Assembly: GCA_044371425.1 (NCBI GenBank)
Contig: JBILTR010000006.1
Location: 124,001-188,000, forward strand
Direction: 5' to 3'
Origin: JBEISR01 sp044371425
GTDB lineage: Bacteria > Planctomycetota > Planctomycetia > Pirellulales > Pirellulaceae
Length of the DNA: 64,000 nucleotides
In this document: positions 16,398-25,646 of the stretch, piece after piece
Position numbering within the stretch: position 1 is the first letter of the stretch
Layout of the letters: each line of letters begins with the position of its first letter
Position numbers and translations under genes: made by a program
Notes under the pieces: generated by a model
The model's database searches: none
What the model saw: the letters and a program-made list of their open reading frames with translations, nothing else
What the model was told of the DNA's origin: nothing

Positions 16398-19127
16398 ATG
16401 TCCGATGCAAAAAGCGTAGGGGAAGCCGATCCTGAGGTAGTGCCATTGTCCGGGCAGTTGGTCCAACCGGTCGACACCGATCCGGCGGAAACCAGCGATT
16501 GGCTTGGATCCCTCGACTATGTGGCCAAGAGCAAGGGGGCCGATCGGGTCAAATTCCTCATCTCCGCTCTGGTGCAGCGAGCCCGCCGGGAAGGGGTGCC
16601 GATCCCTTTCGAGACCAACACACCCTACATCAACTCGATCCCTGCAACCCAGCAGCCTGTCTATCCTGGCAACCGGGAGATTGAGCGACGGATCAAGAGC
16701 ATCATTCGCTGGAATGCGATGGCGATGGTGGTCCGAGCCAACAAGAAGAACGACGGCCAGGGTGGCCACATCAGCACCTTTGCCAGCAGCGCGACGCTTT
16801 ACGAAGTCGGATTCAATCATTTCTTTCGTGGACGCGGCGAAGACGGCTACAGTGGCGACCTGATTTACTTCCAGGGCCACGCCTCGCCCGGGATGTATGC
16901 GCGAGCCTTTCTGGAGGGGCGACTCTCGGAGGCACAGCTCGATAACTTCCGCCGCGAACTGCAGCCTGAAGGAGGATTGAGCAGCTATCCGCACCCCTGG
17001 CTGATGCCATCCTTCTGGGAATATCCCACCGTCTCGATGGGCCTTGGGCCGATCATGGCCATCTACCAGGCTCGCTTCAACAAGTACCTCAAGGACCGCG
17101 GTCTGAAGGATACGGAAGGCCGGCGCGTTTGGGCATTTCTCGGGGATGGCGAGTGCGACGAACCGGAATCGCTGGGCGCGATCACGTTGGCGGCTCGCGA
17201 GAAACTCGACAACCTAATCTTCGTCATCAACTGCAATCTCCAGCGTTTGGATGGCCCGGTGCGCGGCAACGGCAAGATCATCCAGGAACTGGAGGCGGTC
17301 TTCCGCGGCGCAGGGTGGAACGTCATCAAGGTGGTCTGGGGCGGCGACTGGGATCCCCTGCTGGAGAAAGACGATTCCGGCATGCTGGTGCAGCGGATGA
17401 ACGAGATCGTCGATGGTCAGTATCAGAAGTACACCGGCATGCCCGGTTCGTACATCCGCGATCACTTCTTCGGGAAGTATCCCGAGGTAGCCAAGCTGGT
17501 CGCCAATTACTCCGATGAAAAGCTGGAGAAAATGAGGCGGGGTGGTCACGACCCGGAGAAAGTTTTTGCAGCCTACAAGGCGGCGGTGGAGCATCGCGGC
17601 CAACCGACCGTGATCCTCGCCAAGACGATCAAGGGATATGGACTTGGGGAAGCTGGCGAGGGGCGCAACGTCGCGCACAACCAGAAGAAGATGAACGAAA
17701 AGGAACTTTTGGAGTTCCGAAGTCGCTTTGGAATCCCAATCTCCGATGAGGAGGTAGGGAGCGCTCCCTTTTACAAGCCGCCCGAGAGCAGCATGGAGAT
17801 GAAGTACCTTCGCGAGCGTCGAGCGGCATTGGGTGGCCCCGTCCCTAGTCGCCCGGTTCATCCTCCCAAGATGGAAACTCCGACGCTGGAGGAGTATTCC
17901 CGCTTCCTGGAAGGAACAAGCGAAGGGAAGGAGATGAGCACGACGATGGGCTTTGTGCGGCTCCTTGGACGTCTGGTCAAGGACAAGAAAGTCGGTCGCA
18001 ATATCGTTCCGATCGTCCCCGATGAATCCCGCACTTTCGGGATGGAAGGGATGTTCCGAGAAGTCGGTATCTACGCCCACACAGGCCAGCTGTACGAACC
18101 GGTCGATTCCGATCAAATCGCTTACTACAAGGAAGCGAAAGATGGCCAGATCCTGGAAGAAGGGATCACCGAAGCAGGATCGATGAGCAGCTTCAATGCG
18201 GCAGGTACTGCCTACTCGTCGCACGGCATCAACATGATCCCCTTCTACATCTACTACTCGATGTTTGGATTCCAGCGGATCGGCGATCTGATCTGGGCGG
18301 CATCCGACATGCGGGCCAAGGGATTCCTGATCGGTGGAACTGCCGGCCGCACAACGCTCAACGGCGAAGGTTTGCAGCACCAGGACGGCCACAGCCACTT
18401 GAACGCGATCGCCTTCCCGTTCGTGCGGGCATACGATCCTGCGTACGCTTACGAAACGACCGTGATCGTGATCGACGGCATGCGTCGGCTGTATCAGGAA
18501 GGGGAAACCGCGATCTACTACATCACGGTCGGCAATGAGAATTACGACATGCCGTCGATGCCTGCCGGGGTCGAACAAGGCATTCTCAAGGGGCTCTACA
18601 AGTTCAAGAGCCAGGAGGTTCCCAAGGCGCGAGGACGCGTTCAGCTGTTCGGCAGCGGATCGATTCTCCGATGCGCCCTGGAGGCCCAGCAGCTTTTGGC
18701 CGATCGCTTCCAGGTGGCCAGCGATGTCTGGAGCGTCACCAGCTACACGCAGTTGCGACGTGAGGCTCAGGACTGCGAACGCTGGAACCGCCTGAATCCC
18801 ACGCAGGCCCCCCGCGTCAGCTATCTCGAACAGACCCTTCAAGGGGTCGAGGGCCCGATCATTTCGGCCAGCGACAACGTTCGGGCCGTCGGGGAGCAGC
18901 TGATGCCGTACCTGTCGCAGGACTACTTTGTTCTGGGGACCGATGGCATGGGACGCAGCGAAACCCGCGCCGCCTTGCGGCGTCATTTCGAGGTCGATTC
19001 GGCCAGCATCGCGCTGGCGGCGCTCGATCGGTTGATGCGTCAGGGCAAGTTCCGCAAGGAAGAAGTCGCCAAGGCGATCCAGGATCTCGATTACGATCCC
19101 AACAAGCCCAACCCCTACTTCGCCTGA
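16398..19127 (+). CDS. aceE: Pyruvate dehydrogenase E1 component, homodimeric type
   Basis: 909 aa (E. coli AceE is 887). The ATG at 16398 follows GAGG by 7 nt; a TTG at 16371 in frame is less likely. It decarboxylates pyruvate with thiamine diphosphate and acetylates the lipoyl groups of E2. The thiamine diphosphate motif begins FLGDGECDEPES and ends at VINCNLQRLDGP. GQGGHISTFASSATLYEVG, the LIYFQGHASPGMYARAF block and TAGRTTLNGEGLQHQDGHS are all typical of the single-chain E1. An E2 gene follows after 107 bp; no E3 (dihydrolipoamide dehydrogenase) gene is in the window. Confidence 0.97.
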   Translation: MSDAKSVGEADPEVVPLSGQLVQPVDTDPAETSDWLGSLDYVAKSKGADRVKFLISALVQRARREGVPIPFETNTPYINSIPATQQPVYPGNREIERRIKSIIRWNAMAMVVRANKKNDGQGGHISTFASSATLYEVGFNHFFRGRGEDGYSGDLIYFQGHASPGMYARAFLEGRLSEAQLDNFRRELQPEGGLSSYPHPWLMPSFWEYPTVSMGLGPIMAIYQARFNKYLKDRGLKDTEGRRVWAFLGDGECDEPESLGAITLAAREKLDNLIFVINCNLQRLDGPVRGNGKIIQELEAVFRGAGWNVIKVVWGGDWDPLLEKDDSGMLVQRMNEIVDGQYQKYTGMPGSYIRDHFFGKYPEVAKLVANYSDEKLEKMRRGGHDPEKVFAAYKAAVEHRGQPTVILAKTIKGYGLGEAGEGRNVAHNQKKMNEKELLEFRSRFGIPISDEEVGSAPFYKPPESSMEMKYLRERRAALGGPVPSRPVHPPKMETPTLEEYSRFLEGTSEGKEMSTTMGFVRLLGRLVKDKKVGRNIVPIVPDESRTFGMEGMFREVGIYAHTGQLYEPVDSDQIAYYKEAKDGQILEEGITEAGSMSSFNAAGTAYSSHGINMIPFYIYYSMFGFQRIGDLIWAASDMRAKGFLIGGTAGRTTLNGEGLQHQDGHSHLNAIAFPFVRAYDPAYAYETTVIVIDGMRRLYQEGETAIYYITVGNENYDMPSMPAGVEQGILKGLYKFKSQEVPKARGRVQLFGSGSILRCALEAQQLLADRFQVASDVWSVTSYTQLRREAQDCERWNRLNPTQAPRVSYLEQTLQGVEGPIISASDNVRAVGEQLMPYLSQDYFVLGTDGMGRSETRAALRRHFEVDSASIALAALDRLMRQGKFRKEEVAKAIQDLDYDPNKPNPYFA

Positions 19128-19234
19128 CCGCACTTCGACATCCAGCGTCAGCTCACTGCCACCTTGCTGCAGCGCTGAGGCTTCCATCCACAACCAACTG
19201 CTTCGGCATCAGATCGATACGGGAATCAATCAGC

Positions 19235-20704
19235 ATGGCAACTGAGGTCAAACTTCCCTCGCTTGGCGAAGGGGTCGCATCGGGAGACGTTTTGGAGGTT
19301 CTAGTGAAGGTGGGAGACACCGTCACCAAGGAACAGGGGCTTTTGGAGCTGGAAACCGACAAGGCAACGGTGACCGTCCCCAGTCCGATCGCAGGCAAGG
19401 TGGTCGCCGTCCTGGTGAAGGAACGGGAGACGGTGGCGGTGGGTGCTGCGATCGTCCAGATTGAAGCATCCGCCGGAAGCGGCTCAGCCCCAGTGGCTCC
19501 CCCAGCCGCTCCTTCCGCCCCTGTCGCCCCACCTCCAGCACCTGCTGCGCCGGTGGCTCCTTCCGTCCCACCTCCAGCACCTGCCGCAGCCACTCCCAAA
19601 CCGACTCCGGTCGCGCCTCCTCCGGCGCCGGTTGCCCCAGTCGCCCCCATTCCCGTTTCACCCCCTCCTGCCCCCGTCTCCACCGCCCCGGCTGCTCCGA
19701 TATCCAGTGGCGCGGCGGTCAGCAACGAGTCGTCCGATGCGATCGCTGCCGGTCCCGCCATCCGTCGGTTCGCTCGTGAAGTGGGAGTCGATTTGACCCA
19801 CGTCGTCGGCACCGGCGAAGGGGGCCGAATCACTCGGGAAGATGTATTGGCGGTGGTCCGTCAAAGCCATTCGTTGGCCAAGGCTGCGACCGCGCCCGCT
19901 GCGGCAACCCCATCCTCCCCCTCCACCGGCTCTGCCTCCCCTGCCAGCCACTCCAAATCCCCCGTCCATTCGGTCGGCACTCCCTCGCAGGACGATCATG
20001 GTCCGATCCGCGTCGAGCGGATGGCCAAGATTCGAAAAACCATCGCGGCGCAGATGCACCGCAGCTGGTCGAACGTCCCGCGCGTCGTCAATTTCGATGA
20101 TGCCGATGTGACGGAGCTGGAAGCGTTTCGGCAATCGAGCAAAGACGACTACGCATCGCGCGGCATCAAGCTGACCACCATGCCGTTCCTGATCAAGGCG
20201 GTCGCTACGGCGCTCCGCCATCATCCGCTGATCAACGCGTCGATCGACATGGACAACGAGCAGATCATCTACAAGGACTACATCAACATCGGTATCGCCG
20301 TCGACACCGAACGCGGTCTAGTCGTCCCGACGCTCAAGCAGGCCGACCGGATGTCGATCCCCGATATCGCCTACGCCCTGGGAGATCTTTCCAGCAAGGT
20401 GCGTTCAGGAGATTTCTCGGTGGCCGATCTGCGTGGCGGTACGTTCACGATCAGCAATTTGGGAGCGATCGGAGGCACTTACTCGACGCCAATCGTCAAT
20501 TACCCGGAAGTCGCCATCCTTCTGGTCGGCCGGACGCGAAAGCTGCCGGTCGTCATGGATGACGATTCGATCAAGCCACGATTGATGATGCCGCTGAGCC
20601 TCGCGTACGACCATCGCCTGGTCGACGGTGCCACCGCCGCGCGATTCCTCAATGACGTGATCGCCTATTTGGAAGCCCCAAGCCGCCTGCTGCTGGCGCT
20701 GTAG
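19235..20704 (+). CDS. aceF: Dihydrolipoamide acetyltransferase (E2 of pyruvate dehydrogenase)
   Basis: 489 aa. It transfers the acetyl group from lipoyl-lysine to CoA and forms the core of the complex. One N-terminal lipoyl domain has the lipoylation site ELETDKATVTVPSP with Lys43. Then comes a very Ala/Pro-rich flexible linker (about residues 80-160). The peripheral subunit-binding domain is AGPAIRRFAREVGVDLTHVVGTGEGG..ITREDV. After a second Pro/Ser linker comes the catalytic domain (MAKIRKTIAAQM, FTISNLGAIGG) ending in DHRLVDGATAARFL with the catalytic His. Only one lipoyl domain is present, against three in E. coli. It is probably co-transcribed with aceE. Confidence 0.95.
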   Translation: MATEVKLPSLGEGVASGDVLEVLVKVGDTVTKEQGLLELETDKATVTVPSPIAGKVVAVLVKERETVAVGAAIVQIEASAGSGSAPVAPPAAPSAPVAPPPAPAAPVAPSVPPPAPAAATPKPTPVAPPPAPVAPVAPIPVSPPPAPVSTAPAAPISSGAAVSNESSDAIAAGPAIRRFAREVGVDLTHVVGTGEGGRITREDVLAVVRQSHSLAKAATAPAAATPSSPSTGSASPASHSKSPVHSVGTPSQDDHGPIRVERMAKIRKTIAAQMHRSWSNVPRVVNFDDADVTELEAFRQSSKDDYASRGIKLTTMPFLIKAVATALRHHPLINASIDMDNEQIIYKDYINIGIAVDTERGLVVPTLKQADRMSIPDIAYALGDLSSKVRSGDFSVADLRGGTFTISNLGAIGGTYSTPIVNYPEVAILLVGRTRKLPVVMDDDSIKPRLMMPLSLAYDHRLVDGATAARFLNDVIAYLEAPSRLLLAL

Positions 20705-20732
20705 GCTGGTGGCGGGAGATAACCGGAAGATC

Positions 20733-20754
20733 CAGCTGCGATCCCACGCAGCTG
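20733..20754. terminator. Perfect hairpin between convergent aceF and proB
   Basis: CAGCTGCG (20733-20740) pairs with CGCAGCTG (20747-20754) around a 6-nt loop, 28 bp after the aceF stop. No T-run follows on the plus strand. It is placed correctly for a bidirectional terminator. Confidence 0.5.
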
Positions 20755-20851
20755 TCGGGATCAGAAGGCCGCTGGGTGCGGAGGACACGCGACTGGGTCT
20801 TCCGATCCCCAGCGACTCCAGCCTCTGCGGCATTCCCAACATCCCATCGGT

Positions 20852-21985
20852 TTACGGCGCGGGGGTTAGCTGATCCCTGTGGACCAGTTCCTCGTAGGGG
20901 CAATGCCCCAGACGCTCGGCGATCCGGTCGCTTTGCAGGCCAGCGATTTTCCGTACCTCCTGGGCATCGTAATTGACCAGACCGCGCGCCACTTCCCGAC
21001 CGTCGGGGCCGACCATCGAGACAGCATCTCCCTTGCGGAACTCGCCGATCACCTCCACCACCCCAACCGGCAGCAGACTGCTCCCTTTCGACCGGACGGC
21101 GTGAGCGGCACCGGCGTCCAGCCGCAGCGTACCGGCGCATTGGACGGAAAAGCCGATCCATCGCTTTCGGGAGGAGAGCCCTTTGGGGTGTGGCAGGAAG
21201 ACCGTTCCTTCCATCTCCCCGCGCGCCAGCCGCAGCAGCACATCCTCCTGTCGGCCCCAGGCAATGCAGGCGGGATCGCCACTTTGCGTGACGAACCGGG
21301 CCGCCGCCAACTTGCTGGCCATCCCCCCTTTGCTCACCCCGGTCGCGCGATCTCGAACCAGACCCTCCACCGCTTCATCGATCCTGGGGACCACCGGGAG
21401 CACCTGCGCGGCCGGGTCGATGGGATCGCGGTCGTAAAGCCCCCGGACATCGCTGAGGATCACCAACAGCGATTCGGGAAAGAGACTGGCCACCATCGCC
21501 GCCAAGCGATCGTTATCCCCGAAGGTCGTCTTCAGTTCATCGACCGCGACCGTATCGTTCTCATTGATGACTGGAACGGTCTGGAGTTCCAGGAGTCGAC
21601 TGAGCGTGTTTCGGACGTTCAGGTAACGGGCTCGATCGTCCAGATCTTCCGCGGTGAGCAAGACCTGAGCGGCATGCGTGCCGTGACTGGAGAATTCCTC
21701 TTCGTAGGCTTGGATCAGCGCCGCCTGGCCGACCGCTGCAACCGCCTGAAGCGTCGCGAGATCTTTGGGGCGAGATGGCAGGCCCAAACGCCCCACCCCC
21801 GAAGCCACGGCGCCACTGCTGACCAGCACCACCTGCTTGCCCAGTCCCCTCAATCCTGCCAACTGCTTGGCTAGGCGAGCGATTTGCGGTCGGTCTAGCC
21901 GTCCTTGCTGGTCGGTCAGAACGCGAGAACCCACCTTGACCACCCAGACCCGATCTCCTGTCACGCAGGCCAGACGTTCCTCCAC
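20852..21985 (-). CDS. proB: Glutamate 5-kinase
   Basis: 377 aa, starting at a GTG (21985) that follows AGGAG by 9 nt. It phosphorylates glutamate in the first step of proline synthesis. The amino acid kinase domain shows WVVKVGSRVLTD at the N-terminus, VVLVSSGAVASGVGRLGL, VPVINENDTVAVDEL, FGDNDRLAAMVASLF and TGVSKGGMASKLAAA. The C-terminal PUA domain follows (about residues 280-370; GVVEVIGEFRKGDAVSM, ARGLVNYDAQEVRKIAG), as in E. coli ProB. proA is not adjacent. It is divergent from purF with a 272-bp shared upstream region. Confidence 0.95.
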   Translation of the reverse strand: MEERLACVTGDRVWVVKVGSRVLTDQQGRLDRPQIARLAKQLAGLRGLGKQVVLVSSGAVASGVGRLGLPSRPKDLATLQAVAAVGQAALIQAYEEEFSSHGTHAAQVLLTAEDLDDRARYLNVRNTLSRLLELQTVPVINENDTVAVDELKTTFGDNDRLAAMVASLFPESLLVILSDVRGLYDRDPIDPAAQVLPVVPRIDEAVEGLVRDRATGVSKGGMASKLAAARFVTQSGDPACIAWGRQEDVLLRLARGEMEGTVFLPHPKGLSSRKRWIGFSVQCAGTLRLDAGAAHAVRSKGSSLLPVGVVEVIGEFRKGDAVSMVGPDGREVARGLVNYDAQEVRKIAGLQSDRIAERLGHCPYEELVHRDQLTPAP

Positions 21986-22257
21986 GATGCTTCGCTCCTC
22001 CCTCTGGTTGTCCGTCGCTGCTGCGGTCCCCGCATTGTCCGTTCCCGGTCGAATCGATCGATTCTATCAGGCAGAGAGCGGTCTGGATGAGGCTGGCGGA
22101 ACGGCAATCCGAAACGGGAAGCGCTTTTTCGATTCGGGATGCCGAGAGCGACTTGACCGTCGCACCGTTGCCAGGGGATCGCCGTCGGATACACTGAAGC
22201 GGGTTTCACCACCTCGGAAGCGAGCCAACGAATCGACCGGAAGGCAGAGCGGCAACG

Positions 22258-23859
22258 ATGAGCGAACTTCATCATGAGTGCGGCGTCGCCGCGATCTACC
22301 ACCTGCCGGGACGCGGCGAAAGCCGGCTTTGCCCCGAAGAGGGACCCGATCAAATTTCTCGGCTCCTGCCGAGGATGCTGCAAGACATCCAAAATCGCGG
22401 CCAATTGGCAGCCGGGATGACCAGCTTCCATCCCGACCGCTCCCAATTGCTCGATACCTACAAGGATATCGGACCGGTCAGCGAGGTATTCCAGCTGTCG
22501 CATCGCAGCCGCAGCGAATCGCTGATGCAGGAATACGCCGGCCGCGCGGCCATCGGCCATGTGCGCTATGCCACCTGCGGCAAGGATGATCGCAGTTACG
22601 CACAGCCGTTCGAACGGCAGCATATCCACAAGCACAAGTGGTTCAGCTTCTGCTTCAATGGCCAGCTGGCCAACTGGTCGCAGCTCAAAGACAAGCTGCT
22701 TCGGGATGGCGAGCATCATCTGGCGCGCGATACCGATACCGAAATCATCATGCATGAACTGGGTCGAGAGCTGTCGCAGGCGCCCGCCGATCGATCGCTA
22801 ATCGAACTGTTCTCCAAAGTGGCCCAAGGCTTCGATGGCGCCTACTCCCTAGCGCTGCTCAACGCCAAAGGCGAAATGCTGCTGGCTCGCGATCCTCTGG
22901 GAATCAAACCGCTTTGCTACGCCATCGAAGGACCGCTCTTTGCCGCTGCCAGCGAGAGCGTGGCGCTACTGAATCTCCAGTTCGATAGGCAGTCGATCCA
23001 TTCGCTGCCTCCTGGACACGCGATTTTAGTAACCCCCGAAGGGATTCGAATCGAACGATTCGCGGAACCCCGTTCGCCTGCTCACTGCTTCTTTGAATGG
23101 ATCTATTTCGCCAACGTCGCTAGCACCCTGGATGACCGCAGCGTTTATTTGTCCCGAACAAGGCTTGGGGAACAGCTGGCCAGCCTAGAAAAGCAGCAGG
23201 CCACCGTGCCGATCGACGAAGATACGATCGTCGTCCCCGTTCCCGACACCAGCAAGGCAGCTGCCGATGCCATGGCGTTCCATCTGGGAATTCCCTGCCG
23301 CGAAGGATTGATTCGCAATCGCTACAGCGGACGCACCTTCATCGAAAGAGGCCGCGCCCGCAAACTGAAAGCCTCCAGCAAGTACACACCGCTGCGGGAG
23401 GTGCTGGAGGGCAAACGGGTCTTTCTGGTCGAGGATTCCATCGTCCGCTCCACCACCATGAAAGTGCTGCTCAGCCGCATCCGCGAATTGGGAGGCGCTA
23501 AAGAGATCCACGTGCGCGTCGCCTGCCCTCCTATCATCGCTCCCTGCTTCTATGGCATCGACATGTCGACGATCGGGGAGCTGTTTGCACCCAAGTTCCT
23601 CGAAGATGGCCTGCTGACCCAGGCAGGTCAGGATGCGATGGCCAAGCAGCTGGGCTGTGATTCGCTTCGTTACCTCCCCGTATCGGCCATTTCCCGAGCG
23701 ATTGACTTGCCGCCCGATCATCTCTGCCAGGCGTGCATCACCGGTGTCTATCCGACCCCCTGCGGCCAGGCTCTCTACCAAATCGCCAGGGAGAACGAGC
23801 AGAGTGGTTGCCAGGTGGCTCGCACCTACGAAACCACCACCAGCTCAGGGATCTCCTGA
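22258..23859 (+). CDS. purF: Amidophosphoribosyltransferase (PurF-like)
   Basis: 533 aa, somewhat longer than typical PurF (about 470-505). It converts PRPP and glutamine to phosphoribosylamine, the first committed purine step. The N-terminal Ntn glutaminase domain has HECGVAAIYH, so Cys8 is the likely nucleophile after removal of a 7-residue propeptide. IGHVRYATCGKDD, FCFNGQLANW and GAYSLALLN follow. The phosphoribosyltransferase half has VVPVPDTSKAAADAMA, IRNRYSGRTFIE and the PRPP loop KRVFLVEDSIVRSTTM. The C-terminal CQACITGVYPTPCG could be Fe-S or structural cysteines. Neighbouring purine genes are absent. Confidence 0.92.
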   Translation: MSELHHECGVAAIYHLPGRGESRLCPEEGPDQISRLLPRMLQDIQNRGQLAAGMTSFHPDRSQLLDTYKDIGPVSEVFQLSHRSRSESLMQEYAGRAAIGHVRYATCGKDDRSYAQPFERQHIHKHKWFSFCFNGQLANWSQLKDKLLRDGEHHLARDTDTEIIMHELGRELSQAPADRSLIELFSKVAQGFDGAYSLALLNAKGEMLLARDPLGIKPLCYAIEGPLFAAASESVALLNLQFDRQSIHSLPPGHAILVTPEGIRIERFAEPRSPAHCFFEWIYFANVASTLDDRSVYLSRTRLGEQLASLEKQQATVPIDEDTIVVPVPDTSKAAADAMAFHLGIPCREGLIRNRYSGRTFIERGRARKLKASSKYTPLREVLEGKRVFLVEDSIVRSTTMKVLLSRIRELGGAKEIHVRVACPPIIAPCFYGIDMSTIGELFAPKFLEDGLLTQAGQDAMAKQLGCDSLRYLPVSAISRAIDLPPDHLCQACITGVYPTPCGQALYQIARENEQSGCQVARTYETTTSSGIS

Positions 23860-24277
23860 CGCGACGACCTGCAACTAGAGTCGCTCGCAGCAGCTTAGCC
23901 CCGCTGGCTCGGATCCCCTTCGGAGAGGATGACGGTGATTGCCTCAGCCTCCCGATCCCCTCATCCCACCTGGTTTGGCGGCTCGATCCCCCCCAATCTG
24001 GATCGATTGGCTGCGTTGTCAGCTTGGTAAAAAAATCCAAAACTGCTTGCTGCGCAAAGGTTTCCACCTTCCCGGAAGAAACGGATTGGGGGTCTTTGTG
24101 GCGAAGCTATTGCCAAACTAGGCAGCTTGCGGCTAACGTTGAGCCTGTTGGAGAATCGAGAGGAGGAAACGGAGGGGACTGGAGCCCGGCAGCGGGCTGA
24201 TCGGTCCCGAATGATTCCTTCGCCCTGCACTGCTGCAAGGCTCACGTCTCCGACGACACGGTTGGAACCCTTTCGGT
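23860..24277. other. Intergenic region between purF and rpe
   Basis: 418 bp. No reading frame with start signals and protein-like content was found on either strand. An A-rich stretch lies at 24029-24045. The region probably contains the rpe promoter and leader. Confidence 0.5.
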
Positions 24278-25003
24278 ATGGATTCTGCCTCATCCAGGCG
24301 GCAAATGACGATCGAGCGTCTGCGGCGATGCCGTCCGGCGATCTTGCCTTCGTTGCTGCTTTGCGACTTCACCAACCTCCAGCGGCAGATCGCTCAACTG
24401 GAAGAAGCTGGCTACCAGGCGCTCCATTTGGATGTGATGGATGGGCGCTTCGTACCGAACTTCACCTACGGGATGACGATTGTCGAAGCGGTGCGACGGT
24501 GCACCCAACTTCCGCTGGATGTCCATCTGATGATGGTGGACCCCCTCTCCTTCATTCCCGCCTTTGTCGATGCGGGAGCCGACGTGCTGACGGTGCACAT
24601 CGAAGCGATTCAGGCAGGCGATGCCTCTGGGTCTCCCGAGCAGACGCTTGAGGAGATTGCTCGTCGCGATTGTGCAGTGGGGATCGCGATCAACCCTTCG
24701 ACCCCTTTCGAATCGATCGACGGGGCTCTAGGGCTGGTTGATCTGGTGTTGGTGATGAGCGTTCAGGCGGGGTTTGGGGGCCAGGCGTTTCAGCCGGTGG
24801 CCCTCGAGCGTTTGTCGGCGCTTCGTCGTCGTCTGGGATCGGAAATCCTGCTGGAGGTCGATGGTGGGGTGCATGGAGCCACAGCGGGGCCTTGCGTTCA
24901 AGCAGGGGCCGATCTGCTGGTGGCCGGTTCGGCGATTTTTCGCCAGACCGATTACGGGACAGCTCATGAGCAGTTGCAGCGTGCAATGGCGGTTGGCTCG
25001 TAG
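24278..25003 (+). CDS. rpe: Ribulose-phosphate 3-epimerase
   Basis: 241 aa from the ATG at 24278; an in-frame ATG at 24305, close after AGGCGG, is an alternative. It interconverts ribulose 5-phosphate and xylulose 5-phosphate in the pentose phosphate pathway. The TIM barrel carries ILPSLLLCDF, HLDVMDGRFVPNFTYG (metal His and catalytic Asp), LDVHLMMVDP, VMSVQAGFGGQAF and LEVDGGV (second catalytic Asp). All catalytic and metal residues are present. It is followed 18 bp later by the histidine-phosphatase-fold gene. Confidence 0.95.
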   Translation: MDSASSRRQMTIERLRRCRPAILPSLLLCDFTNLQRQIAQLEEAGYQALHLDVMDGRFVPNFTYGMTIVEAVRRCTQLPLDVHLMMVDPLSFIPAFVDAGADVLTVHIEAIQAGDASGSPEQTLEEIARRDCAVGIAINPSTPFESIDGALGLVDLVLVMSVQAGFGGQAFQPVALERLSALRRRLGSEILLEVDGGVHGATAGPCVQAGADLLVAGSAIFRQTDYGTAHEQLQRAMAVGS

Positions 25004-25021
25004 ACTTTTCGGCATGAGATC

Positions 25022-25609
25022 ATGTTTCGCATTGTATTAATCCGACCCGGCGCCACGTCCTTGGACGAACAGCGTCGCATCAAAGGTTCACTCGATATTC
25101 CACTCAGCCCGATCGGTTCCGACCAGGCAAAAAAACTGGCGGATGACTTGGCGGGAATGCAATTCGACGTCGTGTACAGCGCACCGTGCGAGTCGGCGGT
25201 GCAGACGGCCAGGATGTTGGCCGAACGGAGCAAATCGAAGGTGCGTGTCATCGACGCGCTTCGAAATCTCGATCACGGCCTCTGGCAGGGCAAGCTGATC
25301 GATGAAGTCCGCAAGCACCAGCCGAAGGTCTATCGGCAGTTTCAGGACGATCCGGAATCGATCTGTCCCCCGGGAGGGGAAACGGTCGAACAGGCCAAGC
25401 AGCGAGTCCGGAAGACGCTCAATCGCTGGATCCACAAACACGACGCCAGCATCGTCGCCATCGTCGTCCCCGAACCGCTGGCCAGCATCATCAAGGAGAT
25501 GCTGGGTTGCGATGAAATCGGTGACCTCTGGCAGGCCGAATGCGATCGTGGTCAGTGGGAAATCGTCCAGGGCGACCCACACGTCCTGGATACGCAGGCC
25601 GCTACCTGA
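25022..25609 (+). CDS. Histidine-phosphatase-fold protein lacking the catalytic residues
   Basis: 195 aa. The outline is the phosphoglycerate-mutase-like fold: RIVLIRPGAT at the N-terminus, KGSLDIPLSPIGSDQAKKLA, VVYSAPCESAVQTARMLAE, LRNLDHGLWQGK and PPGGETVEQAKQRV. The catalytic RHG is RPG (Pro9 instead of the phosphorylated His). The second Arg of the pocket (usual pattern SPLxRAxQTA) is replaced by Ser in CESAVQTA. The usual acidic residue of LxExxxG is Asn82. The C-terminal VSHG is replaced by VVPEP. It is therefore probably a pseudo-enzyme that binds a ligand or a partner. It sits between rpe and accD on the same strand with short spacing. Confidence 0.85.
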   Translation: MFRIVLIRPGATSLDEQRRIKGSLDIPLSPIGSDQAKKLADDLAGMQFDVVYSAPCESAVQTARMLAERSKSKVRVIDALRNLDHGLWQGKLIDEVRKHQPKVYRQFQDDPESICPPGGETVEQAKQRVRKTLNRWIHKHDASIVAIVVPEPLASIIKEMLGCDEIGDLWQAECDRGQWEIVQGDPHVLDTQAAT

Positions 25610-25646
25610 ACGCCGTAGTTCTTTTCCGATCGGGATGATCTGTGCC

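Noticed and set aside
17214..19193. 659-codon open frame antisense to aceE
   Set aside because: Antisense to the clear pyruvate dehydrogenase E1 gene with no protein-like motif or ribosome binding site.
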